DNA of 64,000 nucleotides, taken from Macrococcoides epidermidis. GTDB lineage: Bacteria > Bacillota > Bacilli > Staphylococcales > Staphylococcaceae. The first letter of the stretch is position 1, and each line of letters starts with the position of its first letter. Below the pieces are notes generated by a model. It had not been told where the DNA came from. It did no database searches and saw only the letters and a program-made list of their open reading frames with translations. Shown here in pieces: positions 1 to 8,154 of this stretch. Location: NCBI RefSeq assembly GCF_042659445.1, contig NZ_JBHSSR010000001.1. One strand, 5' to 3'. Both the position numbers and the translations under genes were made by a program.

Positions 1-7
1 TGTACTC

Positions 8-36
8 TTGAAAAAGATTTATATTTATAGTATAAC
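8..36 (+). promoter_or_regulatory. Sigma-A promoter of the aspartokinase gene
   Basis: A -35 box TTGAAA (8-13) and a -10 box TATAAC (31-36) are separated by exactly 17 bases. Transcription would start near 43 and leave a leader of about 45 nt before the ATG at 89. That is too short for a lysine riboswitch or a T-box downstream of this promoter. Confidence 0.7.
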
Positions 37-88
37 TAAGTCATTAATAAAGTAAAGCTTAAAATACAAAAAGAAGAGAGTGTTGTTA

Positions 89-1435
89 ATGATCGTATGT
101 AAATTTGGAGGCAGCAGTGTTGCAAATGCGCAGCAAATAAGGAAAATCCTAAATATAATAAATCAAAATGATCAACGAAAAATTGTAATTGTTTCAGCAC
201 CAGGGAAACGATATGCTGAAGATGTCAAAGTAACTGACTTATTAATTCAATTATACGATAAAGTACTGCTAAGTGAAAAATATGACAATAAATTAAATGA
301 TATTCTTCACCGTTTTGAAAGTATAGAAGATGAATTAGGATTAACGACATCATTAACCCCTCTTTTCAAGACACAACTTCTGGACTTTATACAAAAATAT
401 AATAATCAGCCATTACGATTACTTGATGCACTAAAAAGTTCAGGTGAAGATTTTAATGCACAGCTCATTGCAGCATATAATAATCAAAATGGTATAAAAA
501 CAACTTATCTATCTCCGAAAGCATTAAATATGATTGTGTCAGACGAACCAGGTAACGCGATTATACTAGATGATAGCTATGAAAAAATTTATAAGGTTAT
601 TCAAAATATCGAAGGAAAAATAATTATTCCAGGATTTTTTGGCGTAAATGAAAACGGAGATCGCGTCACTTTCTCCAGAGGCGGAAGTGATATAACAGGA
701 GCAATTATTTCAAGAAGTGTTCATGCTGAAATTTATGAAAACTTCACGGATGTCTCAGGAATTTTTGCCGCCAACCCTAATATAGTGGAAAATCCAGCTT
801 CCATACACAACTTAACATATGCAGAAATGCGCGAACTTTCATATGCCGGATTCAATGTTTTTCATGATGAAGCATTAATGCCATTATACAAAGAAGGTAT
901 TCCCGTCAATATTAAAAATACAAACGATCCAGACCATCCTGGAACGATGATTACTAAAACTAGAGCTTCAAGCGGTGTTGTCGGTGTAAGTTGTGATTCT
1001 GGCTTTGTTAGTATTAATATGACTAAGTATTTAATGAATAGAGAAATAGGTTTTACAAGAAAGTTATTAACGATACTTGAAAGCAATAATATTTCTTATG
1101 AACATATGCCATCTGGTATTGATGATATCAGTTTAATCATTAGAAAAAATCAGTTCAACGATAATTTGTATGCACTGATCACTGAAATAAAAAATCAACT
1201 CAATGTTGATGATATTTCTGTAGAAGAGAATATAGCAATTCTCATGATTGTTGGACTAGGTATGAAAACTCAGGTTGGTACAGCAAATAAAGCGACAGAA
1301 GCATTCAGACGGAATAATATTAACTTGAAGATGATCAATCAGGGGTCTTCAGAAATTAGTATGATGTTTGGGATAGATGAAACAGATGAAAGAAAAGCAG
1401 TACAAGCCATATATGATGCATATTTTACGGCATAA
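89..1435 (+). CDS. Aspartate kinase (aspartokinase III type, two ACT domains)
   Basis: Phosphorylates L-aspartate to 4-phospho-aspartate, the first step towards lysine, threonine, methionine and diaminopimelate. The N-terminal kinase domain begins with KFGGSSV (residues 5-11) and contains the FSRGGSDITG motif near residue 195. The C-terminal third (from about residue 300) has the ACT-repeat pattern, with the GxGM...NINLKMINQGSSEISM segment typical of regulatory ACT domains. At 448 aa it fits monofunctional aspartokinases of the B. subtilis YclM/ThrD type. I chose the ATG at 89 because AGAAGAGAG lies about 8 nt upstream; an in-frame GTG at 80 has no ribosome site. It is monocistronic: own promoter in front, terminator right behind. 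No hom, thr or dap genes are adjacent, so which pathway branch inhibits it cannot be read here. Confidence 0.95.
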   Translation: MIVCKFGGSSVANAQQIRKILNIINQNDQRKIVIVSAPGKRYAEDVKVTDLLIQLYDKVLLSEKYDNKLNDILHRFESIEDELGLTTSLTPLFKTQLLDFIQKYNNQPLRLLDALKSSGEDFNAQLIAAYNNQNGIKTTYLSPKALNMIVSDEPGNAIILDDSYEKIYKVIQNIEGKIIIPGFFGVNENGDRVTFSRGGSDITGAIISRSVHAEIYENFTDVSGIFAANPNIVENPASIHNLTYAEMRELSYAGFNVFHDEALMPLYKEGIPVNIKNTNDPDHPGTMITKTRASSGVVGVSCDSGFVSINMTKYLMNREIGFTRKLLTILESNNISYEHMPSGIDDISLIIRKNQFNDNLYALITEIKNQLNVDDISVEENIAILMIVGLGMKTQVGTANKATEAFRRNNINLKMINQGSSEISMMFGIDETDERKAVQAIYDAYFTA

Positions 1436-1463
1436 AAAAACAGCGCAAAACGCGCTGTTTTTT
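1435..1463. terminator. Bidirectional intrinsic terminator between aspartokinase and DUF2332 gene
   Basis: A perfect 12-bp stem (AAAAAACAGCGC at 1435-1446, complement at 1452-1463) with a 5-nt loop. The A and T runs at the stem base let it act in both directions and serve the convergent genes. Confidence 0.9.
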
Positions 1464-1473
1464 ATTGCTCAAT

Positions 1474-2508
1474 TTAAAATATCACTTTTTGATTATGTAA
1501 CCAATCAATGGTCAATGTATTTAAATCAAAATGTGCTAGTTTTTGACGTTGTAATTTACCCTCAACAAATGAATCCAGATAGATATCATTATTAAAAATT
1601 TGATGATGAACATGATATATTTCATGCGTTTGTGAAAAATCACTAATGATTTCCATTAACTGTTGCTTTTTATCATCTGACCAATTTTTGGTCACATGAA
1701 TATGAAATAAAATAACAGCTTCATCTTCTGGTAATGTCGCAAGTACATCTGGTAAAAGCGTAAGCTCATCGCCTTCTAATATTTCAACAGGATGTTCCAG
1801 AAATACTTTGCGTGCTTTCATAAAATGTTTACGTCGCTTCGTCTCTTCCGGATAATAAAGACTCATCAGCCAGAAATATTCATCATCCAGCGTTAAATCA
1901 ATCTTATTTTTTGTGATACCCACTTTTTTATGTGGATGTGCAAGATTTGATATATCAAACCCTTCGTCATAGCCATTTAATTTAACTTTAATATTAAAAT
2001 CTTTCGTATTACCAATTTCTATTTTTTTATTGAAAGTATAGCCATACCAATCATAATTAAGTAATAATCCACCCTTTGAACCAAGTTCTACAACATTAAA
2101 TTGTTCCTGTCCACTTAACTTAATAATATGCTGAAAGACAGGAACTAACACAGAAGAGCGTTCAACAATATTCTTCTTCAAGTTAAATCGTTCAATGTCA
2201 CCTAATAAATCAGAGAAATGTGATTCCTGAAAAGCAAGAAATGCTTTTATCATCTCTTTTGAAGGTTTCCTTGGATCATTCGTAAAGTTTAGATAATAAT
2301 CACGTAATTGATCCTCGTAAATATATAGATGTTTTAACACAGAAGACAAGTATAAAGAAATAAAATGTGCATTAAAAAAATGAGGCTTAATCTTTATCAT
2401 TAATTGTTCTTCTTCTGCGATTTGCTTAGTGATGTAACTATACAGCGGGCTGTCTTCTTTGACAGCTTCTGAATATGCAATAAATTGCTTTTTAATTTTT
2501 TCTGGCAT
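1474..2508 (-). CDS. DUF2332 family protein
   Basis: A 344-aa cytosolic protein resembling the DUF2332 family, whose biochemical function is unknown to me. Family-like features are the N-terminal SPLYSYI segment followed by long helices, and a central VVELGSKGGLLLNYDWYGY segment (around residues 138-157), which matches the family's conserved glycine-rich 'E-x-G-x-x-x-G-L-x-L' signature. That segment is reminiscent of a Rossmann or methyltransferase nucleotide loop, but this is inference only. No signal peptide or membrane helix. A GGAGG-like site (ggaggcag in mRNA sense) lies just upstream of the ATG at 2508. The gene is monocistronic and convergent with aspartokinase. Confidence 0.75.
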   Translation of the reverse strand: MPEKIKKQFIAYSEAVKEDSPLYSYITKQIAEEEQLMIKIKPHFFNAHFISLYLSSVLKHLYIYEDQLRDYYLNFTNDPRKPSKEMIKAFLAFQESHFSDLLGDIERFNLKKNIVERSSVLVPVFQHIIKLSGQEQFNVVELGSKGGLLLNYDWYGYTFNKKIEIGNTKDFNIKVKLNGYDEGFDISNLAHPHKKVGITKNKIDLTLDDEYFWLMSLYYPEETKRRKHFMKARKVFLEHPVEILEGDELTLLPDVLATLPEDEAVILFHIHVTKNWSDDKKQQLMEIISDFSQTHEIYHVHHQIFNNDIYLDSFVEGKLQRQKLAHFDLNTLTIDWLHNQKVIF

Positions 2509-2769
2509 CTTGCTGCCTCCATTTATTTATTTATAAACTATTAATTCTATATTTTTCATAATAAATATAAATAATAATTAGCCACATTCAACATATTCTA
2601 TATTAATCTATGGATAGTTTCAATATGTATATACCCTTTTTAATCATTTTTAATAATATTATTATTTTTTTATAATTATCATACTATTTAATTGTAAATT
2701 TTATGTAAATACGACACATTAAGTGTAAAACAACATACCTTTTTTATATATTTACATTGTAAACAATAA

Positions 2770-2910
2770 TTATTCTTTAAAGGAGCGTATAATTCTAAAA
2801 ATTATTATCCATTAAATATAAAGGACGAAAAAGAAACGGATGTCACTTTAAATGAAGATGAAATATTAAATATACAAAATGCTGTGAAGGTAAAAATTGA
2901 AAAAAAGTAA
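2770..2910 (+). pseudogene. Possible gene remnant (C-terminal fragment without a start codon)
   Basis: The 444-bp gap 2509-2952 is mostly very AT-rich. Its right part holds an open frame of 46 codons ending at TAA 2908-2910 that has no ATG/GTG/TTG at its upstream end. The charged C-terminal peptide (…NEDEILNIQNAVKVKIEKK) looks more like real coding sequence than its surroundings. An AAAGGAG at 2779-2785 sits inside the frame. It may be the tail of a decayed gene or chance. I recognise no family. Confidence 0.25.
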
Positions 2911-2918
2911 TAAAAAAT

Positions 2919-2944
2919 AAACCGCCAACTTTTGTTGGCGGTTT
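2919..2944 (-). terminator. Intrinsic terminator of the glnRA operon
   Basis: An 11-bp perfect stem (AAACCGCCAAC at 2919-2929, complement at 2934-2944) with a TTTT loop. On the minus strand it is followed by a T-rich run, 8 bases past the glnA stop codon. Confidence 0.9.
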
Positions 2945-2952
2945 AATCTATA

Positions 2953-4290
2953 TTAATAATGCTTTAAGTACTGCTCAATTTCCCATTCACTTACTTGTAG
3001 GCGGTACATATCCCACTCGATACCTTTACATCTTACGAATTGACGGTAAATATGTTCACCTAATGCTTCTTTCATTAAGCCATCTTCACGCATTGCTTTA
3101 ATTGCAGTGTATAAAGTTGATGGTAAATCTTCGATACCTACAGCTTCACGTTCTTCACGGTTCATTTCATAAATATTTTGATCCACTGGTGCTGGTGCTT
3201 CTAATTTATTTTTAATACCATCTAATCCAGCTTGTAAAATTACTGCTAACGCCATGTATGGGTTTGCTGCCGGGTCAACTGAACGTACTTCAACACGCGT
3301 AGATAAACCACGAGATGATGGAATACGAATTAATGGAGAACGGTTTTGGCCACTCCATGCAACGTAAACTGGTGCTTCATATCCAGGTACTAAACGTTTG
3401 TATGAGTTAACTAATGGGTTACATACCGCAGTAAATCCTCTTGCGTGTTTCATAATACCAGCGATGAAGTGACGTGCATCATCAGATAACTGCATATCAC
3501 CACTTTCATCAAAGAACGCATTTTCTTTTGGTCCTTTGAATAATGACACGTTAAAGTGCATTCCTGATCCACTTAAACCGAATAATGGTTTCGGCATAAA
3601 TGTCGCATGTAAATTATGTTTACGAGCAATTGTCTTAACTACTAATTTGAATGTTTGGATATTATCGCATGCTGTAATCGCATCTGCATATTTAAAGTCG
3701 ATTTCATGTTGACCAGGTGCAACTTCATGGTGAGATGCTTCGATATCAAAGCCCATATCTTCTAATTCAAGTACGATATCACGACGGCAGTTTTCTCCTA
3801 AATCTGTTGGTGCTAAGTCAAAATAACCACCTTGGTCATTTAATTCTAAAGTTGGTTCGCCTTTTTCATCTAATTTGAAAAGGAAGAATTCCGGCTCAGG
3901 CCCTAAGTTGAAATCTGAAAATCCTAAATCTTGCATTTCTTTTAATACACGTTTTAAGTTAGAGCGTGGGTCACCAGCAAATGGTGTACCGTCTGGTTTA
4001 TAAATATCACAAATTAAACGTGCCACCTTACCTTTATCAGATGTCCAAGGGAAAATAACCCAAGTATCTAAGTCAGGATATAATTTCATATCAGATTCTT
4101 CAATACGTACGAATCCTTCAATTGATGAACCATCAAACATCATTTCATTATCTAATGCTTTGTCTAACTGACTGATTGGAATCTCAACGTTTTTAATTGC
4201 GCCTAAAATATCAGTAAATTGTAATCTTAAATAACGTACGTTTTGTTCCTCAGCAAATCTTTTAATATCTTCCTTAGTGTATTTAGCCAT
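2953..4290 (-). CDS. glnA: Type I glutamine synthetase
   Basis: Condenses glutamate and ammonia to glutamine using ATP, in the cytosol as a dodecamer. The 445-aa length is that of the short Gram-positive GSI-alpha form, which is feedback-inhibited rather than adenylylated. Visible motifs: FDGSSIEGFVRIEESDM near residue 50, the metal-binding GPEPEFFLF near 130, NPLVNSYKRLVPG near 295 and the glutamate-binding segment SRGLSTRVEVRS near 325. I start it at the ATG at 4290, 7 nt after GGAGG. A longer frame reaches TTG 4302, but that would put the ribosome site inside the gene. It lies 17 bp behind glnR and forms the classic glnRA operon. In this family feedback-inhibited GS is known to work with GlnR to repress the operon when nitrogen is ample. 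Confidence 0.98.
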   Translation of the reverse strand: MAKYTKEDIKRFAEEQNVRYLRLQFTDILGAIKNVEIPISQLDKALDNEMMFDGSSIEGFVRIEESDMKLYPDLDTWVIFPWTSDKGKVARLICDIYKPDGTPFAGDPRSNLKRVLKEMQDLGFSDFNLGPEPEFFLFKLDEKGEPTLELNDQGGYFDLAPTDLGENCRRDIVLELEDMGFDIEASHHEVAPGQHEIDFKYADAITACDNIQTFKLVVKTIARKHNLHATFMPKPLFGLSGSGMHFNVSLFKGPKENAFFDESGDMQLSDDARHFIAGIMKHARGFTAVCNPLVNSYKRLVPGYEAPVYVAWSGQNRSPLIRIPSSRGLSTRVEVRSVDPAANPYMALAVILQAGLDGIKNKLEAPAPVDQNIYEMNREEREAVGIEDLPSTLYTAIKAMREDGLMKEALGEHIYRQFVRCKGIEWDMYRLQVSEWEIEQYLKHY

Positions 4291-4307
4291 AATAGCCTCC
4301 AATAAAT

Positions 4308-4670
4308 TTATTTGAAAAATCTTGATAAATCTCCACGGTTAATAGGTATATCTGTCTTACTGTTTAGTTCACTCACATCATAATATAAAGACTCTTTCAC
4401 TTCAAATGATGTCTTAATTGCACTTTCTTTCTCATATAATAATGTTTTGATACGTTTCATATTAAATCCTTTTTCAAGTAATAATTTAATATCTAGTAAT
4501 GTATCAAGGTCATTCATTGAGAATAAGCGTTGATTGCCTTCAGTGCGTTCTGGTTTTATTAATTGTTGTTCTTCATAGTAACGAATTTGTCTCGCCGTTA
4601 GCTCTGTTAATTTCATTACTACACCTATAGGAAATACCGGCATGTTTCTTCTTACTTTATCACTTGCCAA
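4308..4670 (-). CDS. glnR: GlnR, MerR-family repressor of glutamine synthetase
   Basis: Nitrogen regulator with an N-terminal MerR winged helix (KLTELTARQIRYYEEQQLIKPERTEG..., residues 20-48) and a short C-terminal tail of the kind that senses feedback-inhibited glutamine synthetase. At 120 aa it has normal GlnR length. The start codon is TTG at 4670, with a GGAGG 8-9 nt upstream; this start is strongly supported by spacing. First gene of glnR-glnA. It probably represses its own operon through the TGTAA-N7-TTACA palindrome at 4733-4749. Confidence 0.95.
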   Translation of the reverse strand: MASDKVRRNMPVFPIGVVMKLTELTARQIRYYEEQQLIKPERTEGNQRLFSMNDLDTLLDIKLLLEKGFNMKRIKTLLYEKESAIKTSFEVKESLYYDVSELNSKTDIPINRGDLSRFFK

Positions 4671-4732
4671 TTTTGCACCTCCACTAAGAACTATTTATAA
4701 ATTAACATACTTTTTTTTAAAAAACAAATCCA

Positions 4733-4749
4733 TGTAAGGAAACCTTACA
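4733..4749. promoter_or_regulatory. Candidate GlnR box, overlapping the ynbB terminator
   Basis: TGTAAGGAAACCTTACA fits the known GlnR/TnrA consensus TGTNA-N7-TNACA at every fixed base and lies 63 bp upstream of the glnR start codon. The same palindrome (extended to CCATG…CATGG, 4730-4752) follows the ynbB stop codon closely enough to be its terminator hairpin, so one element may do both jobs. Consensus match seen; binding inferred. Confidence 0.6.
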
Positions 4750-4758
4750 TGGATAATT

Positions 4759-6018
4759 TTATAATTTAATAACTTGCTTTTCAACTAAATTTTCAATCGC
4801 TTTAATGATGGCCAGTTTCACATGTTCATATGTTAATCCACCTTGAATATAAGCTTCATAAGGGGCACGAACAGGCCCATCTGCCGTTAATTCAATGGAT
4901 GCACCTTGAATAAATGTTCCTGCTGCCATAATTACGTCATCTGTGTATCCCGGCATATATGCTGGCAACGGTAAGAATTGAGAATTAATCGGTGAAGCAC
5001 TTTGTATCGCCTGACAGAATAATATCATCTTTTCTTTATCATTAAATGTAACCGATTGTATCAAGTCAGTACGATAATCATCAAATCGTGGTGTAGTTTC
5101 CATACCTAATTGTGATAGTATTGCACTTGTAAACACCGCACCTTTTAATGCCTGACTGACTACGTGCGGACTTAAGAAGAAACCTTGATACATTTCTAGC
5201 AGACTGTATAATGATGCACCAGCTTCTTTTCCGATGCCCGGCGCTGTTAAACGATAACCAATACGTTCTATTAAATCTTTTCGACCGGATATATAACCCC
5301 CTATTTTACATATACCACCACCAGGATTTTTGATTAAACTGCCTGCTATTAAATCTGCACCAACTTCTATAGGCTCCCTATCTTCAACAAATTCACCATA
5401 ACAATTATCGACAAATATAATTACATTTGGATATTGCGCTTTAATCGCTTGAATGGCAGATTCAATTTGTGCGATGGTAAGCGACGGTCTTGAACTGTAA
5501 CCTTTTGAACGTTGTATTGCAATCAACTTCGTATTTACACTCATCGCATCTAATACTGAAGGAATATCTATCTGATTTTCTTTCAATTCAATATGTTGAT
5601 ATTTTACACCCTGTTCAATCAAAGAACCTATACCGTTCCCTTCAACACCGATCACTTCAAGTAACGTATCATAAGGTTTCCCGGTAATATAGATCAGTTC
5701 ATCTCCATGCATTAAGTTCGCTTGAAGTGCAAGTGTGATGGCATGCGTCCCAGAGATTACTTGAGGCCTAACAATCGTGTCTTCAGCTTTAAATACATGA
5801 CTGTACACTGCTTCAAGATTGTCTCGTCCCATATCGTCATACCCATATCCGTTTGATCCTACTAAATCTCCCTCAGATATTTTCAAGGCACTGAAAGCGT
5901 CCAGTACTTTTTTCTGATTAAACAGTGCGCTTTGTTCAATTCGTTTCAATTGTTCAGCTATTTTTATATCTGTTTGTTCGATTAAATGCTGTAAAGCATC
6001 ATTTTTAGTTATCTTCAT
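4759..6018 (-). CDS. ynbB: PLP-dependent enzyme of the YnbB / 'aluminium resistance protein' family
   Basis: A fold-type I pyridoxal-phosphate enzyme of the family called methionine gamma-lyase-related or aluminium resistance protein; the true substrate is not established. The cofactor lysine is expected in DLIAGSLIKNPGGGICKIGGY (around residue 235), with the aspartate of VIIFVDNCYGEF upstream. 419 aa from the ATG at 6018, which has GAGGG 6-7 nt upstream. The start overlaps the end of hflX by 14 bp, implying translational coupling. hflX-ynbB-glnR-glnA is a conserved order in Bacillales. Nothing in the sequence gives a physiological role. Confidence 0.85.
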   Translation of the reverse strand: MKITKNDALQHLIEQTDIKIAEQLKRIEQSALFNQKKVLDAFSALKISEGDLVGSNGYGYDDMGRDNLEAVYSHVFKAEDTIVRPQVISGTHAITLALQANLMHGDELIYITGKPYDTLLEVIGVEGNGIGSLIEQGVKYQHIELKENQIDIPSVLDAMSVNTKLIAIQRSKGYSSRPSLTIAQIESAIQAIKAQYPNVIIFVDNCYGEFVEDREPIEVGADLIAGSLIKNPGGGICKIGGYISGRKDLIERIGYRLTAPGIGKEAGASLYSLLEMYQGFFLSPHVVSQALKGAVFTSAILSQLGMETTPRFDDYRTDLIQSVTFNDKEKMILFCQAIQSASPINSQFLPLPAYMPGYTDDVIMAAGTFIQGASIELTADGPVRAPYEAYIQGGLTYEHVKLAIIKAIENLVEKQVIKL

Positions 6019-7315
6019 TTTTACCCTCTGTTTCTGTAAATATTGTTTCAACTGCTTTGTGATTCATCAATTGTTCAGTTACACCATTTTCAGGATTTTC
6101 ATATCCTTTAATTTCATATAACTGACTCATTTCATTAAATTCTAAATTTTCTACGAGCGTCGTTTCTTTTAGTGTAGAAATAGTTTGTCCATCATAATCC
6201 AGCATCTTAATATGATATGACTGCATTTCTGTTTTTATTAAATTGACCAATGCTGCTTTAAAGCGTGATACATCTTCAGGGTCGTTAACCGACACAACGA
6301 GTTGATGTGGACCAGTTGTATCAACAGACATTTCAAGTAAATCTTTTTTATTATATAAAGTGAGCATCGGGATATTTTTCATATCAAGTTCTGCAAGAAT
6401 ATTTTCGACCGTTTTAATATGATTCATATAATCAGGATGACTACGATCGACCACATGGACAATCACATCTGCATACTTTGCTTCCTCAAGCGTCGAACTA
6501 AATGCTTCAACAAGATGCGTCGGTAACTGCTGAATAAATCCCACGGTATCACTTAATAAAATATTAAAGCCATCATTTACCTTCATAATTTTACTTTTTG
6601 GATCAAGTGTTGCAAATAGTTTATCTTCCATAAATGTATTACTTTCGGTCAACTTGTTAAACCATGTTGATTTTCCTGCGTTTGTATAACCAACGAGCGC
6701 CACCTGGAACATTTGTTTTTTCTGTCTATTTTCTCGATATCTTTTACGATGTTCCTTTATTACTTCAAGCTGCGTTTTGATATCGTGAATTTTATTACGA
6801 ATATGTCGTCTATTCATTTCAAGCTTTGTTTCACCTGGTCCACGTGTTCCAATACCACCACCAAGTCGGGATAACGATTGACCATGACCACTTAAACGTG
6901 GTAATAAATATTCCAGCTGAGCAAGTTCTACTTGTAGCTTACCTTCTCTGCTTTTTGCGCGTTGTGCAAATATATCTAGTATGACTTGCGTCCTATCAAT
7001 AATTTTACAATCCAGCATTTCATTTAAACGCTTTGATTGTGAATTCGTTAATTCATCATTTACGACAACGACATCAAATTCCAGATCAACGCGTTCTTTT
7101 AATTCGATAATCTCCTCAATCTTTCCTTTACCGAGGTAAAATGAATGATCAGGACGATCTTTATTTTGTATTACAGTATTGACTACTTCAAGCCCAGCTG
7201 TTTCACATAATGATTTTATTTCTGAAACACTCGCCTGAAAGTCAAAATCTGATTCTTTTTTTAAGTGAACTGCTATAATAAGAGCACGTTCAATATTTAT
7301 ATATGTATCGTTCAA
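6005..7315 (-). CDS. hflX: GTPase HflX, ribosome-splitting/rescue factor
   Basis: A ribosome-associated GTPase that in other bacteria splits stalled or hibernating 70S ribosomes under stress. The N-terminal HflX domain holds the glycine-rich loop SRLGGGIGTRGPGETKLE (149-166). The GTPase domain has G1 GYTNAGKS (209-216), G3 DTVGF and G4 NKKD. 436 aa. It starts at TTG 7315 (MNDTYINIE), 8 nt after AGAGGTG. It is transcribed divergently from gpx and coupled to ynbB by a 14-bp overlap. Confidence 0.95.
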   Translation of the reverse strand: MNDTYINIERALIIAVHLKKESDFDFQASVSEIKSLCETAGLEVVNTVIQNKDRPDHSFYLGKGKIEEIIELKERVDLEFDVVVVNDELTNSQSKRLNEMLDCKIIDRTQVILDIFAQRAKSREGKLQVELAQLEYLLPRLSGHGQSLSRLGGGIGTRGPGETKLEMNRRHIRNKIHDIKTQLEVIKEHRKRYRENRQKKQMFQVALVGYTNAGKSTWFNKLTESNTFMEDKLFATLDPKSKIMKVNDGFNILLSDTVGFIQQLPTHLVEAFSSTLEEAKYADVIVHVVDRSHPDYMNHIKTVENILAELDMKNIPMLTLYNKKDLLEMSVDTTGPHQLVVSVNDPEDVSRFKAALVNLIKTEMQSYHIKMLDYDGQTISTLKETTLVENLEFNEMSQLYEIKGYENPENGVTEQLMNHKAVETIFTETEGKNEDN

Positions 7316-7381
7316 AATATCACCTCTTACAATAGTTTGCGGTAAAACAATAAAATAAACAAGTAGAAAGGAAGAAACAAC

Positions 7382-7855
7382 ATGTCAATTTATGATATTA
7401 ATGTTACAAACACCAAACATGAAACATACCCATTATCACAATACAAAGGTAAAGCGATGTTAATTGTTAATACTGCCAGTGAATGTGGTTTTACTAAACA
7501 GTTCGATGGTTTGGAGAAAATTTATCAACAATATAAAGATCAAGATTTTATCGTATTAGGTTTTCCATGCAATCAATTTGGAAACCAGGAACCTGGTGAT
7601 GGTGCTGAAGCAGAACAAAACTGCCGTTTAAATTTCGGCGTAACCTTCCCAATGCATGATAAGATTGAGGTCAATGGTGACAATGCACATCCATTATTTA
7701 AATATTTAAAACAGGAAACAAAAGGATTACTTGGTGATGGTATCAAATGGAATTTCACGAAATTTCTTGTAGATAAAAATGGAAATGTTGTAAACCGATA
7801 CGCACCAACAAAGACGCCTGAATCATTAACTGAAGATATCGAAAATTTGCTTTAA
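7382..7855 (+). CDS. bsaA: Glutathione peroxidase family thiol peroxidase (BsaA/Gpx)
   Basis: Reduces hydroperoxides. As glutathione is absent from most Gram-positive bacteria, family members usually draw electrons from thioredoxin or bacillithiol. The peroxidatic cysteine is Cys35 in NTASECGFT; the family partners Gln (FPCNQFGNQEPG) and Trp (KWNFTKFLV) are present. A further cysteine in EQNCRLNFGVTFP is where thioredoxin-type enzymes keep the resolving cysteine. It is a cysteine, not selenocysteine, enzyme of 157 aa, cytosolic. AAAGGAAG precedes the ATG. Single-gene transcript between divergent hflX and a terminator. Confidence 0.95.
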   Translation: MSIYDINVTNTKHETYPLSQYKGKAMLIVNTASECGFTKQFDGLEKIYQQYKDQDFIVLGFPCNQFGNQEPGDGAEAEQNCRLNFGVTFPMHDKIEVNGDNAHPLFKYLKQETKGLLGDGIKWNFTKFLVDKNGNVVNRYAPTKTPESLTEDIENLL

Positions 7856-7908
7856 GATATCACTTATTTAATGGAATAATAAATAATACTTAATAATAAA
7901 CAAAAAAA

Positions 7909-7936
7909 AGAACAAATCCATCTCTGGATTTGTTCT
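7909..7936. terminator. Bidirectional terminator between gpx and hfq
   Basis: A 12-bp perfect stem (AGAACAAATCCA at 7909-7920, complement at 7925-7936) with loop TCTC. An A-run lies before and a T-rich stretch after, serving gpx on plus and hfq on minus. Confidence 0.9.
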
Positions 7937-7956
7937 ATTATTTTGTTTGCATCACA

Positions 7957-8154
7957 TTATTCTACAAAAGTACTAATTGCATGTTTATAAATAAGGTTTT
8001 CTTTTTCTCCAACATTAAGTAAAATTACATACTTGTCAAAGTCTAATACTGTACCTTTCATTTGAAAGCCATTTGTTAAGAAAACAGTCAGTTCTGTTCC
8101 GCTTGTCTTGTACTTGTCTAAAAATGCATCCTGCAGATTACCTGAATTTGTCAT
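7957..8154 (-). CDS. hfq: RNA chaperone Hfq
   Basis: Sm-like hexameric RNA-binding protein. The 65-aa protein has the Sm1 motif (LTVFLTNGFQMKGTVLDFDKYVILL) and an Sm2 motif written NLIYKHAIST, where the canonical version is YKHA(I/V)S. It lacks the long C-terminal tail of proteobacterial Hfq, as is normal in Gram-positives. The ATG at 8154 follows GAGGGG. The gene overlaps the end of miaA by 17 bp, the widespread miaA-hfq pairing. It is last in the hydrolase-miaA-hfq operon. Confidence 0.96.
   Translation of the reverse strand: MTNSGNLQDAFLDKYKTSGTELTVFLTNGFQMKGTVLDFDKYVILLNVGEKENLIYKHAISTFVE

Noticed and set aside
1..88. Possible lysine riboswitch or T-box in front of aspartokinase
   Set aside because: A good promoter at 8-36 leaves only about 45 nt of leader with no conserved element.
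1377..1595. 72-codon plus-strand frame running over the aspartokinase end and terminator
   Set aside because: It crosses a strong terminator and is antisense to the DUF2332 gene; no ribosome site.
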